Below are positions 9,966 to 18,995 of a stretch of DNA of 64,000 nt, in pieces. The DNA is taken from assembly GCA_907163225.1 (NCBI GenBank), contig OU015322.1, positions 3,253,501 through 3,317,500 of the forward strand. Direction: 5' to 3'. The notes under the pieces were generated by a model that worked only from the letters and a program-made list of their open reading frames with translations, made no database searches and had not been told where the DNA came from. The position numbers were made by a program, and so were the translations under genes. Within the stretch, counting starts at the first letter, position 1. Every line of letters starts with the position of its first letter. Origin of the DNA: an uncultured Rhodocyclaceae bacterium (GTDB lineage Bacteria; Pseudomonadota; Gammaproteobacteria; Burkholderiales; Rhodocyclaceae).

Positions 9966-11099
9966 ATGACCGACATGGCGACTCTGTCCCGGTTGGCCCC
10001 CGCAGTTTCCCAACTGCCGGTGGACTGGTATTTCGACGAGAAGATTTTCGAGCTGGAGAAAAAGCTCATCTTCGATGCCGGTTCGGGCTATGTCGGGCAC
10101 CAGTTGATGGTACCGGAGGCAGGGGATTACCGTTCGCTCGAGTGGAAGGATCACGGTCAGATGCTGCTCAACGGCGGCAACGCAGGGCCGAATGCCGGCA
10201 ACTGGCAGATGTCGAACGTCTGCCGCCATCGCCAGGCGATCATGCTGCAGGGATCGGGCACGTTGAACGGGCCGATTGTCTGCCCGATTCATCGGTGGAC
10301 CTACAACCAGGGCGGGGAACTGATCGGCGCGCCGCATTTTCCGCAGAATCCCTGCCTCAATCTGAACAAGGCGAAGCTGGAGAGCTGGAATGGTCTGCTC
10401 TTCAAGGGCCCGCGCTCGGCCAACGCCGACCTGGCCGGCATGAAGGTCGCGCCGGAACTCGATTTCACCGGCTACAAGCTCGACCACGTCGAGATGCACG
10501 AGTGCAATTACAACTGGAAGACTTTCATCGAGGTCTATCTCGAGGATTACCACGTTGCCCCTTACCACCCGGGCCTGGGAAATTTCGTCACCTGCGACGA
10601 TCTGACCTGGCAGTTCGGCGACTGGTATTCGGTACAGCGCGTAGGTGTCACCTCGCTGCAGAAGTCCGGCTCCAAGGCCTATGAGCGCTGGCAGAAGGCT
10701 GTTCTCGACATTTATGGCGCTGAAGGCAAAACGCCCGAGCATGGCGCCATCTGGCTGACCTATTTCCCGAACATCATGGTCGAGTGGTATCCGCACGTGC
10801 TGGTCGTATCGACGCTGATTCCGCAGGGTGTAAACAAGACGCTCAATGTCGTCGAGTTTTACTATCCGGAGGATATCGTCGATTTCGAGCGTGATTTCAT
10901 CGATGCCGAGCGCGCTGCCTACATGGAGACGGCCATCGAGGACGACGACATCGGCGAGCGCATGGACCGTGGGCGCTATGCGCTCATGAAGGAAGGGCGC
11001 AACGAGGTCGGGCCGTATCAAAGCCCGATGGAGGACGGCATGCAGCACTTCCACGAGTTTTATCGTCGGATCATGCAGTCGGCCATTGAGACGCGCTGA
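9966..11099 (+). CDS. Rieske-type aromatic-ring-hydroxylating oxygenase alpha subunit
   Basis: 377 residues. The Rieske [2Fe-2S] ligands are C86/H88 (CRH) and C106/H109 (CPIH). The catalytic mononuclear iron site is visible as EDYHVAPYHPG with D194, H196 and H201. No ferredoxin, reductase or beta subunit gene lies nearby, so the substrate and electron donor cannot be read from context. Related orphan subunits in this order are often labelled ring-hydroxylating dioxygenase alpha subunit. Confidence 0.87.
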   Translation: MTDMATLSRLAPAVSQLPVDWYFDEKIFELEKKLIFDAGSGYVGHQLMVPEAGDYRSLEWKDHGQMLLNGGNAGPNAGNWQMSNVCRHRQAIMLQGSGTLNGPIVCPIHRWTYNQGGELIGAPHFPQNPCLNLNKAKLESWNGLLFKGPRSANADLAGMKVAPELDFTGYKLDHVEMHECNYNWKTFIEVYLEDYHVAPYHPGLGNFVTCDDLTWQFGDWYSVQRVGVTSLQKSGSKAYERWQKAVLDIYGAEGKTPEHGAIWLTYFPNIMVEWYPHVLVVSTLIPQGVNKTLNVVEFYYPEDIVDFERDFIDAERAAYMETAIEDDDIGERMDRGRYALMKEGRNEVGPYQSPMEDGMQHFHEFYRRIMQSAIETR

Positions 11100-11109
11100 C
11101 ATTTCAATT

Positions 11110-11136
11110 TCGGGCCGTTTTTCCGGTTGACCGTAG
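11110..11136 (+). repeat. Dispersed GGTTGACCG repeat, copy 2
   Basis: Forward copy with a full core (TTCCGGTTGACCGTAG), preceded by CGGGCCGTTT, in the gap after the Rieske gene. Confidence 0.85.
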
Positions 11137-11141
11137 CAATG

Positions 11142-11180
11142 AAGGCGGCGGGGTAAAATCCGCCGCCTTTGTCATTTTTC
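11142..11180 (+). terminator. Hairpin after the Rieske oxygenase gene
   Basis: Stem AAGGCGGCG/CGCCGCCTT with a 10-base loop, followed by a broken T-tract (TGTCATTTTTC). It overlaps a possible TTG start of the next gene at 11169, which argues for that gene starting at the ATG at 11196. Confidence 0.65.
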
Positions 11181-11195
11181 GAGCCCTACCGCCTG

Positions 11196-12047
11196 ATGCA
11201 ATCCCTGTGGATGATCGCCGCCAGTTTTCTCTTCGCCTGCATGGGCGTCTGCGTCAAGTTTGCCGCGCAGAGCCATTCGGCCGTGGAGATCACTTTTTAC
11301 CGCAGCTTCATCTCGCTGATCCTGATGTTCGGGCTGGTTCGCCTTAACAGCGTATCGCTGGCGACGGTCCATTGGTGCTGGCAGATTACGCGCGGCACGG
11401 TTGGTTTTATTGCGCTGTTTTCGTATTTTTACGCCATCACGCTGCTGCCGCTGGCCACTGCCGTGACGCTCAATTACACCTCAGCGATCTTCTTGGCCCT
11501 TTACCTCGGTTTCGCCGGCATGCAGCTGCGTAAGGGCATCATGGGCGCCCTTGTTCTCGGCCTCGTCGGTGTCGTGCTGCTGCTCAAGCCGACCATGAAC
11601 GCTGATCAGCTGGTCGGTGGCCTGATCGGCTTGGGCTCCGGCATCATGGCCGGCATGGCCTATTTCAGCGTGCGCGAACTCGGCGCGCGCGGCGAGCCAG
11701 AAATGCGCACGGTGTTCTATTTTTCGCTGGTTTCGTCGGTTGGTGCCGGTGCCTGGCTGCTGTTCAGCGACATTCATGCGGTCGACCTCAGAAGCGGCCT
11801 GCTTCTGCTCGGCGTCGCCTGCTTCGCCACGGTTGCCCAGCTGGCCATGACGCGCGCCTACACGCGCGGCAAGACACTCATGTCGGCGGCGCTGGCCTAC
11901 AGCACGGTGATCTTCTCCAGCCTGTTCGGCATGGCCTTTTGGGGCGAGGTGCTCGATGCCTCGGCGTGGGCGGCTATCGCCTTGATTATTCTGTCAGGCA
12001 TTGCAGCCACGCACTTTTCCCGCGCCAGCCCGGTGGAACAGGATTAA
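11196..12047 (+). CDS. EamA/DMT-family transporter
   Basis: About 283 residues with ten predicted membrane segments in two EamA repeats. The conserved FYRSFISLI motif is in the first repeat and a YSTVIFSSLFG segment in the last. Members export or import small metabolites across the inner membrane; the substrate cannot be told from sequence. Confidence 0.87.
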   Translation: MQSLWMIAASFLFACMGVCVKFAAQSHSAVEITFYRSFISLILMFGLVRLNSVSLATVHWCWQITRGTVGFIALFSYFYAITLLPLATAVTLNYTSAIFLALYLGFAGMQLRKGIMGALVLGLVGVVLLLKPTMNADQLVGGLIGLGSGIMAGMAYFSVRELGARGEPEMRTVFYFSLVSSVGAGAWLLFSDIHAVDLRSGLLLLGVACFATVAQLAMTRAYTRGKTLMSAALAYSTVIFSSLFGMAFWGEVLDASAWAAIALIILSGIAATHFSRASPVEQD

Positions 12048-12083
12048 ACTTTCTCCAGACAAAACCAACAACGGAGCAAAACC

Positions 12084-12425
12084 ATGATCGTCATCGACCA
12101 CCAACCGAGCCGTGTCAACGTGGCTGTGTTCGGCGAATTCACTTTGGCCGATTACAAGGAGTTTGAGGAAGTCGTCAATTTCAAGGTGAAGTTCGAAGGC
12201 CCGGTCGATCTCTGCTTCGATCTGAGCCAGATGGCCGGCCTGACGCTGGATGTGGCCTGGGAAGAGGTCAAGTTCTCGCGCGCCCATGCCAACGACTTCA
12301 AGCGCGTCGCCGTCGTCACCGACAGCCAGTGGGTTACGTGGAGCGCCTGGCTGTCGCAGACTTTCGTCAACGCCGATGTCGAGGTCTTCACCAACGCCGA
12401 AGAAGCCAGGGCCTGGCTGGACTGA
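12084..12425 (+). CDS. STAS/SpoIIAA-like domain protein
   Basis: A 113-residue single-domain protein: short beta strands, then the TDSQWVTWSAWLSQTF segment characteristic of the SpoIIAA-like (CRAL-TRIO/STAS-fold) family. It is soluble with no signal peptide, and its role is unknown. It has a good ribosome-binding site (ACGGAGCAAAACC) and sits 6 bp before the sulfurtransferase gene, suggesting co-transcription. Confidence 0.75.
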   Translation: MIVIDHQPSRVNVAVFGEFTLADYKEFEEVVNFKVKFEGPVDLCFDLSQMAGLTLDVAWEEVKFSRAHANDFKRVAVVTDSQWVTWSAWLSQTFVNADVEVFTNAEEARAWLD

Positions 12426-12431
12426 TCGGGC

Positions 12432-13271
12432 ATGAGCTTCACCACGCTGGTTGATGTCGCGACGCTGCAGGCGCATATCGATGACCCGAACTGGCTGATC
12501 GTCGATGTCCGCCACCAGTTGGCCGACACCGGCTACGGCGAGCGAGTTTATGCCGAGAGCCACATTCCCGGCGCGGTCTTCCTGCATTGCGACCGTGACC
12601 TGTCCGGGTCGATGAACGGCTGTAATGGCCGTCACCCGTTGCCCGATCCGGAAAAGCTGGCGCACAGGCTCGGTGAAATCGGCATCGGGGTGACAACGCA
12701 GGTCGTGGTCTACGACGACGCCCAGGGGATGATCGCCGGCCGCCTGTGGTGGTTGCTGCGCTGGCTCGGCCATGACCGCGTGGCGCTGCTCGACGGCGGG
12801 CTGCAAGCCTGGTTGGCGGCGGGCGGGGCAATGACCGACGTCGTGCCCACGCTCTCGCCGCGTCTCTTTGTGCCGCTCCGGCAAAACCAATTGGTCGAAG
12901 CCGATTACGTCCTGGAGCGCATTGAAACGCCGCACATGCGCCTCGTCGATGCGCGTGGTTCGGACCGTTTTCGTGGCGAGAACGAGACCATCGACCCGGT
13001 CGGCGGCCACATTCCCGGTGCGGTCAATCGTTTCTTCAAGGACAACCTGCTGTCCGACGGTCGTTTCAAGCCGGCAGCCGAGCTGCGCGCCGAGTGGCTG
13101 GCCATCCTGGCCGGTTCGCCGCCCGATCTGGTTGTGCATCAATGCGGCTCGGGCGTATCGGCTTGCCTTAACCTGCTCGCCATGGAAATCGCCGGCCTGC
13201 CAGGTTCTTACCTCTACGCTGGCTCGTGGAGCGAGTGGTGCGCCGATACCGGTCGCCCGGTAGAGCGCTGA
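12432..13271 (+). CDS. Two-domain rhodanese-type sulfurtransferase
   Basis: 279 residues with two rhodanese domains. The second carries the catalytic loop CGSGVSA with the sulfur-accepting cysteine; the first domain lacks a catalytic cysteine, as normal for this class. The CGSGVSA loop favours mercaptopyruvate over thiosulfate as sulfur donor, by family knowledge. The conserved DAR-S-RFRGENE linker is present. Confidence 0.9.
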   Translation: MSFTTLVDVATLQAHIDDPNWLIVDVRHQLADTGYGERVYAESHIPGAVFLHCDRDLSGSMNGCNGRHPLPDPEKLAHRLGEIGIGVTTQVVVYDDAQGMIAGRLWWLLRWLGHDRVALLDGGLQAWLAAGGAMTDVVPTLSPRLFVPLRQNQLVEADYVLERIETPHMRLVDARGSDRFRGENETIDPVGGHIPGAVNRFFKDNLLSDGRFKPAAELRAEWLAILAGSPPDLVVHQCGSGVSACLNLLAMEIAGLPGSYLYAGSWSEWCADTGRPVER

Positions 13272-13285
13272 TCGGCCGGTAGGTC

Positions 13286-13459
13286 ATGGAAAGCCCGAAG
13301 ACTGGCATCATCCTTCTCTCGCTGGTTGCCATCACCACGGCATCTGGCGCTTTTCTCGGCTGGACCCTGCGGCCGCCAGCGCTGCCGGCCGAAATGGCCA
13401 AGCCTGCTGCTGAAATGCCAGCCGAAAAACCGGCCAACCTCAAGGCGCCAGGCGAGTAA
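13286..13459 (+). CDS. Small single-pass membrane protein, Ala/Pro-rich tail
   Basis: A 57-codon ORF: an N-terminal hydrophobic segment (GIILLSLVAITTASGAFLG) and then a Pro/Ala/Lys tail (PAEMAKPAAEMPAEKPA). It starts 14 bp after the sulfurtransferase stop and its end overlaps the convergent queG by 20 bp. I recognise no family. Position and composition suggest a real membrane-anchored peptide, but the evidence is modest. Confidence 0.45.
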   Translation: MESPKTGIILLSLVAITTASGAFLGWTLRPPALPAEMAKPAAEMPAEKPANLKAPGE

Positions 13460-14486
13460 GCGCCCATTCGACATGCTCGCGGATCAGTGCCGAGGGATGA
13501 TCCAGTTTCATTTTTAGCGCTTTTTTCCGGTTGACCGTGGAAGTCCCGTTACCAAGGGCCACGGCGATATTGCGCAGCCAGCGTTCGTGTCCGATCCGGC
13601 GGATCGGGTTGCCGGCCAGCCGTTGGTCAAATTCCGCTTCCGTCCAGGCGAACAGGTCGATCAGCGTCGCGGTGTCCAGTCCGTGGCGTGGTGAAAACTC
13701 CGGGTCGCCGATCTGGGCGAAGCGGTTCCACGGACAGCAAAGCTGGCAGTCGTCGCAGCCGTAAATGCGGTTGCCAATCAACGGACGGAATTCTTCGGGG
13801 ATCGGGCCGGCCAGCTCGATGGTCAGGTAGGAAATGCAGCGTCGGGCATCGACCTGGTACGGTGCGACGATGGCGCCGGTTGGGCAGGCGTCGAGGCAGG
13901 CTGTGCAGGTGCCGCAATGCTCGTCGATCGGTTCGTCGGGCGGCAGTGGCAGGTCGGTGTAAATGTCGCCAAGAAAGCGCCACGAGCCTTGCTTGGAGAG
14001 CAGCAGCGTGTGCTTGCCGCGCCAGCCGAGGCCGGCCTGGCGGGCAAATTCCACTTCCATGACCGGGGCCGAATCGGAAAAGACGCGGTAGCCGAACGGC
14101 CCGGTTAGTTCGCTGATCGAGTCGGCCAGCTTCTGCAGCCGGCTGCGGATCAGTTTGTGATAATCGCGCCCCTGGGCGTAGCGTGAAATCGCCGCCTGCT
14201 CGGGCCCGTCGGTGGTTTTGCGGTGCGGCAGGTAGTCGATGGCCGCACTGATCACGGTGATCGTTCCCGGATGCAGTTGCTGCGGGTCGGCGCGCAATTC
14301 GGCATGGCGAGCCATATAATCCATCTCGCCGTGGCAGCCCGCCGCCAGCCATTCCCGCATTTTCTCGACGGCGGGGCCGGGTTCGGCCCGTGCCACGCCA
14401 ATGGCAGCAAAGCCGAGTTCCTTGCCGGCCTCGCGGATTTTTTCCTTGAGCGCCGCGTATTCCACCGTGGAGTCCTGATTGTGCAT
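13440..14486 (-). CDS. queG: Epoxyqueuosine reductase
   Basis: 348 residues. Two [4Fe-4S] motifs are clear: CGTCTACLDACP and CDDCQLCCPWN. QueG, a cobalamin enzyme, performs the last step of queuosine synthesis in tRNA. A copy of the dispersed repeat lies in the 3' part and is translated as STVNRKKALK without breaking the frame. The ATG overlaps the divergent tsaE start. Confidence 0.95.
   Translation of the reverse strand: MHNQDSTVEYAALKEKIREAGKELGFAAIGVARAEPGPAVEKMREWLAAGCHGEMDYMARHAELRADPQQLHPGTITVISAAIDYLPHRKTTDGPEQAAISRYAQGRDYHKLIRSRLQKLADSISELTGPFGYRVFSDSAPVMEVEFARQAGLGWRGKHTLLLSKQGSWRFLGDIYTDLPLPPDEPIDEHCGTCTACLDACPTGAIVAPYQVDARRCISYLTIELAGPIPEEFRPLIGNRIYGCDDCQLCCPWNRFAQIGDPEFSPRHGLDTATLIDLFAWTEAEFDQRLAGNPIRRIGHERWLRNIAVALGNGTSTVNRKKALKMKLDHPSALIREHVEWALTRLAP
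13513..13540 (+). repeat. Dispersed GGTTGACCG repeat, copy 3 (inside queG)
   Basis: Forward copy TTTTTTCCGGTTGACCGTGG, antisense to queG coding sense. Confidence 0.8.
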
Positions 14487-14996
14487 AGCCCCGATGTTAC
14501 CGCCGTTTTCGAATTGCCCGACGAGGCGGCCACCCAGCGCCTGGGCGAAATGTTGGCGCCATTGCTGCAGCCGGGGGCGGTCATTTTCCTCGAAGGCGAC
14601 CTCGGGGCGGGCAAAACCACGCTGTCACGAGCCATGATCCGTGCCCTCGGTCACACCGGTTCGGTCAAGAGTCCGACCTATTCACTGGTTGAAGTTTACG
14701 TAATTTCGAGCTTATACTTATATCACTTTGATTTTTATCGTTTCGAGTACCCTGAGGAGTTTCTCGATGCGGGCTTTGATGAATACTTTAATGACACTGC
14801 GATCTGTCTGGTCGAATGGCCGGAAAGGGCTGCTGGCTGCGTTCCGGCGCCAGACCTGCGGTTGCGTATTCATCATGCAGGTGTCGGGCGTGTCCTCGAA
14901 GCCGTGGCAAATTCACCGAAAGGGCAGGCATGTCTAAACACGCTCATCCCAGCCATGGCCGTCGCCAACTCCTCCGCTACGCCGGCGCCTCTCTGA
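14481..14996 (+). CDS. tsaE: tRNA threonylcarbamoyladenosine biosynthesis ATPase
   Basis: The GTG start at 14481 gives 171 residues; it overlaps the divergent queG start by six bases and no better start was found. The Walker A is GDLGAGKTTLSR; HFDFYRFEYPEE and LVEWPERA are family hallmarks. TsaE powers the TsaBD complex that makes t6A37 in tRNA. Its 3' end overlaps amiC by 67 bp, and both are translated in different frames. Confidence 0.9.
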   Translation: MHSPDVTAVFELPDEAATQRLGEMLAPLLQPGAVIFLEGDLGAGKTTLSRAMIRALGHTGSVKSPTYSLVEVYVISSLYLYHFDFYRFEYPEEFLDAGFDEYFNDTAICLVEWPERAAGCVPAPDLRLRIHHAGVGRVLEAVANSPKGQACLNTLIPAMAVANSSATPAPL

Positions 14997-16279
14997 TCCT
15001 ATCCGTGACGCCCCTGGCCGGCGCTGCGGCCAAGCTGCCGTCCGTTCTCGCCGTGCGCATCTGGCCGGCCGCCGACTACACACGCGTGACGCTCGAACAC
15101 GATGCGCCGCTCAAATTCACGCATTTCACGGTTGAAAATCCTGACCGTCTCGTCGTCGATATCGAAGGCGTCGAATTCAACAGCGTTCTCGATGGTCTGG
15201 CCCGCAAGCTGACGACGGATGATCCGAACATCAAGCTGCTGCGTGCCGGCCGCTTCAAGCCGGGCGTCGTACGTCTGGTGATGGAGCTCAAGGGCAAGGT
15301 CAATCCGCAGGTGTTTACGCTGGAACCGGCTGGTGAATACGGCCGCCGTCTGGTACTTGATGTCTACCCGGTCAACCCGCCCGACCCGATGATGGCGCTG
15401 CTCGAAGGGCGCAAGGACGCCGTCGAGCCGTTGAAAAATGAGCCGGATTTCCAGCTTCTCGAAAAGCGTCAGGATGAATTGGCGGCTAAGAAGCCTGACA
15501 AGGCGCCGATTGAGGCACCGGAAGTTCATACCAGCAAAAAATCAGGCAAACCGATTGTCGACCGCATGGTGACCATTACCCTCGATCCGGGGCATGGTGG
15601 TGAGGATCCCGGCGCTGTCGGCAAGGCCGGCAGTTTCGAAAAAAATGTCACCCTTGAGGTTGCCCGTCGCCTGAAAGCCCGGATCGATGCGGAGCCAAAC
15701 ATGCGCGCCGTGCTGACTCGGGATTCCGATTTCTTTGTACCGCTGCAAATGCGCGTCCAGAAGGCGCGGCGGGTGCAGTCCGACCTATTCCTGTCGATTC
15801 ACGCTGACGCCTGGATAAAACCGGATGCCAGGGGCTCGTCGGTATTCGTGCTGTCTGAAAAAGGCGCTTCCAGTACGCAGGCCCGCCTGCTTGCCCAGAA
15901 GGAAAATCAGGCTGACCTGATCGGTGGCGTCAATATCGGTAACAAGGATATTTTTCTCGCCCGCACCCTGCTTGATCTGTCGCAGACCGGCACGATCAAC
16001 GACAGCCTGAAACTGGGCAAATATCTGCTCGGCGAATTAGGTGCGATCAACACGCTGCATAAAGCGCACGTCGAGCAAGCCGGTTTTGCCGTGCTCAAGG
16101 CGCCGGATATTCCGTCGGCGCTGATCGAAACGGCCTTCATCTCCAACCCGGAAGAAGAGGCCCGGCTGAACGACGATGCCTATCAGGAAAAACTGGCCGG
16201 AGCGATCGTTCGCGGTATCCGGCAATATTTCATCAAGCATCCGCCCGGGCCTAAAGCCAAACTGGCCTTGCTCGGCTAG
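14930..16279 (+). CDS. amiC: N-acetylmuramoyl-L-alanine amidase with AMIN domain, Tat-type signal
   Basis: 449 residues. The N-terminus has twin arginines then a hydrophobic stretch (GRRQLLRYAGASLILSV), consistent with Tat export of AmiA/AmiC. An AMIN domain (about 40-150) targets the septum. The catalytic Amidase_3 domain has the zinc ligands in TLDPGHGGEDPGA and SIHADA. It splits daughter-cell peptidoglycan. Overlap with tsaE is a conserved arrangement. Confidence 0.93.
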   Translation: MSKHAHPSHGRRQLLRYAGASLILSVTPLAGAAAKLPSVLAVRIWPAADYTRVTLEHDAPLKFTHFTVENPDRLVVDIEGVEFNSVLDGLARKLTTDDPNIKLLRAGRFKPGVVRLVMELKGKVNPQVFTLEPAGEYGRRLVLDVYPVNPPDPMMALLEGRKDAVEPLKNEPDFQLLEKRQDELAAKKPDKAPIEAPEVHTSKKSGKPIVDRMVTITLDPGHGGEDPGAVGKAGSFEKNVTLEVARRLKARIDAEPNMRAVLTRDSDFFVPLQMRVQKARRVQSDLFLSIHADAWIKPDARGSSVFVLSEKGASSTQARLLAQKENQADLIGGVNIGNKDIFLARTLLDLSQTGTINDSLKLGKYLLGELGAINTLHKAHVEQAGFAVLKAPDIPSALIETAFISNPEEEARLNDDAYQEKLAGAIVRGIRQYFIKHPPGPKAKLALLG

Positions 16280-17313
16280 AACAGCTCCACTTCGCCCTTG
16301 GCGATTTCCTTGATGGCCACGTCGCCTGAGGCAACCAGTTTTTCATAGCAGTCGACCCGGTTCCGGCCATGGCGCTTGGCGAAATACAGCGCTTCGTCGG
16401 CCCGGTCGATGACATCGGTGGGTGTGTCGTTGGGCATTAGTGCGCTGAAGCCGATGCTGACGGTAATGTGCCCGACCCGGCTGAATAGCTGTTTTTCAAC
16501 ATTGGTTCGGAAGCGTTCCAGCGTGGCGAGAGCGTACTGCGCTTCCGTTGGCTGCAACAGGGCGATGAATTCCTCGCCGCCAAAACGAAATAGTTGGTCA
16601 TCGAAGCGGAAGGACTGGCGCATTTCCTGGGCGAGCATGATCAGGACTTCGTCGCCGATCAGGTGGCCGAAGTTGTCGTTTACCTGCTTGAAGTGGTCGA
16701 TATCGCAGACCGCCAGCCAGTGACTGCTATCGGGGGTGCCGCGGCGCCGGCTTTCCGGGCCGCTGAGCAGATCGTCGCTGGCGGCCTTGCCGAGTAGTTC
16801 GAAGAGGTGCTTGTCGAAAGTCTTGCGACTGGCCAGCCCGGTCAGCGTATCCGCCTCGCCGTAATCGAGCAGGGCAATGTGGTTACCAAAATATTCGATC
16901 AGCCCCATCAGGGTCACGCGCTGTTGGGCCGAAAACTCGTTCGAGAGAGACAGGTCAACCAGGTAGATGGGTGCGTCGAGCCGGATAACCGGAAAAACAA
17001 TACGATGCGAACCGTTTTCCTGGTGGTCAAGGACGGCTGAACGCTCCTTCCGGCAACGGTTGAGCAGCGGGTCGCGCTCGATCGGATGGCAGTAGCGGTG
17101 GTCCGGCAGGTAGGCGTTTCGCAGGAATGGGCCGTTCGGCCCGGCACCCGCACAGGCAAATACCATCGCTTTTTTGTTTCCCGCGTAGCAGCGGTAGATG
17201 ACGAGGCGCTCGGGGTGAAAGAGATCAAGCATCGCGTCAACCATGGCCGAGTTGATTTCAGTGCGGTCGCGGCGCGCTGAAATCCCGACAACATGGTTGA
17301 TGAGTTCGAGCAT
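16276..17313 (-). CDS. Diguanylate cyclase with N-terminal sensor region
   Basis: 345 residues. About 150 N-terminal residues resemble a GAF-like sensor; then a GGDEF domain with active site RFGGEEF. An intact inhibitory site RxxD (RFDD) sits five residues ahead, so feedback inhibition by c-di-GMP is expected. No membrane segment, so cytosolic. It converges on amiC with a 4-bp overlap. Confidence 0.92.
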   Translation of the reverse strand: MLELINHVVGISARRDRTEINSAMVDAMLDLFHPERLVIYRCYAGNKKAMVFACAGAGPNGPFLRNAYLPDHRYCHPIERDPLLNRCRKERSAVLDHQENGSHRIVFPVIRLDAPIYLVDLSLSNEFSAQQRVTLMGLIEYFGNHIALLDYGEADTLTGLASRKTFDKHLFELLGKAASDDLLSGPESRRRGTPDSSHWLAVCDIDHFKQVNDNFGHLIGDEVLIMLAQEMRQSFRFDDQLFRFGGEEFIALLQPTEAQYALATLERFRTNVEKQLFSRVGHITVSIGFSALMPNDTPTDVIDRADEALYFAKRHGRNRVDCYEKLVASGDVAIKEIAKGEVELF

Positions 17314-17475
17314 TATTTCTGGAGAATGGTGATTTTGATAAACAAGTTAATTATATCAATATTTTTGGGTGAATGGCTTGCGGACTATGCAATAAATGAG
17401 CGACATGCAGGAGTGCTCCGCCTGTGCCGCGCAGGGAGTGGCTATTGCAGCGACGAGTAGGCGGCGTGCCTGATG

Positions 17476-18687
17476 CTATGCATTTCGTCCGTGCATGACA
17501 ATGCGCGAGGCGATCCAGATGGCGAGCAGATTCGCTCCGATGGCGACGTAGCCGACCAGCGGGTAGCCGACGATTCGTCCGTCGGCATCGAGCGAGGTGA
17601 GGAAGCCGGCCAGCGTCGTGGCCAAGCCCATCGCCAGCGATTGGGTGGTGCCGTTGAGTGACATGAAGGTGCCGCGCAGTTTGGGTTGCGCGGAGGAGGC
17701 GATGATGGCCATGGCCGGGATCATGCGCCCTGAAATCAGCACGAAGAAGCTGGCCGAGATGATCAGCCAGCCCCAAAGCGGCACGACGCCGGCGTGGGTG
17801 AGGATCAGCGTCGGCACCATGGCGAGCAGCGCTACCCGGCGATAAACTTCCACCTTGCCGTGTTTGTCGGCCCAGTGCCCGATCAGGCGGGCGCTGATGA
17901 AGGTGGCCGAGCCGCCGACCAAATAGACGATGGGGATGTCCGCCTGCGCGATACCGACGTTATTCACCGCATAGACGGTAATGTACGGAATGACCGTGAA
18001 GCCGGAAAAAATGATCAGTGCCGAGAAGAGCAGGGCGCGCAGGTGGTTGCTGTCGCCGAGAACGCTGAAGGTGGTCGAGAACAGGTGGGCGTGTTTTTCT
18101 TCGCTCAGGTGCTGGCGAAGTTCGGGCAGGAAGCGCAGGCCGACGATGAGGAAAACGACGGTCAGCGCGGCGATCAGCACGAAAGGCGCACGCCAGCCGA
18201 GGTGATTGGCCAGCCACAGCGAGAGCGGCACGCCGGCAATGGTCGAAATCGAAAAGGCGCTCGACACGATGCCGCTGGCGCGCGCCCGGCGCGAAAATGG
18301 AATGGTGTCGGCAATCATGGTCTGCACCAGCGCGCCCATGATGCCGCCGAACACCCCGGCCAGGCCGCGCGCCACGATCAGCGTGGAATACCCCGGCGCC
18401 AGACCGCAGGCCAGTGTCGCCAGTCCAAACAGGGTGAAGACCAGCAGCAACAGGCGCTTGCGCTCGAAGCGATCGACGAAGGTCGCCGCCAGAATGCCGG
18501 AAGCCGCTGCGCTGAAACTGTAGGACGCCACCAGCAGCCCGAACTCGTGCGTTCCGATGCCAAACGCTGCCATCAGGACAGGCCCGAGCGGCATCATGAT
18601 CATGAAATCAAGAATATGGCTGAACTGGATCCCGGCCAGTGTCAGCAGGAAAAAGCGTTCGGTACGGGGTGAAAGCTCGGTGGTCAT
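17476..18687 (-). CDS. MFS transporter (AraJ/DHA1-like)
   Basis: 403 residues with twelve predicted membrane segments. The MFS loop signature between helices 2 and 3 reads VDRFERKRLLL, and RGLAGVFGGIMGA follows. It is probably a drug or metabolite exporter; there are no neighbours to define a substrate. The 160 bp upstream of its stop (17314-17475) hold nothing I recognise. Confidence 0.88.
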   Translation of the reverse strand: MTTELSPRTERFFLLTLAGIQFSHILDFMIMMPLGPVLMAAFGIGTHEFGLLVASYSFSAAASGILAATFVDRFERKRLLLLVFTLFGLATLACGLAPGYSTLIVARGLAGVFGGIMGALVQTMIADTIPFSRRARASGIVSSAFSISTIAGVPLSLWLANHLGWRAPFVLIAALTVVFLIVGLRFLPELRQHLSEEKHAHLFSTTFSVLGDSNHLRALLFSALIIFSGFTVIPYITVYAVNNVGIAQADIPIVYLVGGSATFISARLIGHWADKHGKVEVYRRVALLAMVPTLILTHAGVVPLWGWLIISASFFVLISGRMIPAMAIIASSAQPKLRGTFMSLNGTTQSLAMGLATTLAGFLTSLDADGRIVGYPLVGYVAIGANLLAIWIASRIVMHGRNA

Positions 18688-18780
18688 GGCGGGCCTAGGG
18701 TTTGGCGTGGCGCCAAGGATACCCCCGGTTTGCGGCGGCGGCGTGATGGCTGTTTCGCTTGCTGGGTGGATTCGAGCGGG

Positions 18781-18831
18781 TTTCTGCGGTCAACCGGGAT
18801 TTTGGTCGAATTTTCCGGTTGACCGCAGAAA
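18781..18831. repeat. Dispersed repeat copies 4a/4b as a head-to-head palindrome
   Basis: A reverse copy (18781-18797) and a forward copy (18815-18831) face each other with 17 identical bases per arm and a 17-base spacer. They would form a strong hairpin. The pair lies in the 270-bp gap between the MFS gene and the flavin oxidoreductase. Confidence 0.9.
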
Positions 18832-18920
18832 GCTGCTGCGCTGCGGGGCGGTGGAAAGAATGTCGCTCGCCGCCCTGCAAACCGTGAACCAAACGGAATA
18901 TTGCGGCTCGAAGCAGGAGG

Positions 18921-18949
18921 AGGATAAAGACAAGGATAAAGACAAGGAT
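18921..18949. repeat. 12-bp tandem repeat ahead of the flavin oxidoreductase
   Basis: AGGATAAAGACA occurs about 2.4 times head to tail, some 45 bp ahead of the likely start of the next gene. Confidence 0.8.
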
Positions 18950-18995
18950 TCGGGGCGCCATGCCCGTCACCCCGCAGCAACGCCGGGAGATTCTG

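Noticed and set aside
9912-11102. A 396-codon open frame opposite the Rieske oxygenase
   Set aside because: Mirror of a clear enzyme with both metal sites; no recognisable domain on the minus strand.
11994-13142. A 382-codon frame opposite the STAS-like and sulfurtransferase genes
   Set aside because: Covers parts of two unrelated plus-strand genes; no domain.
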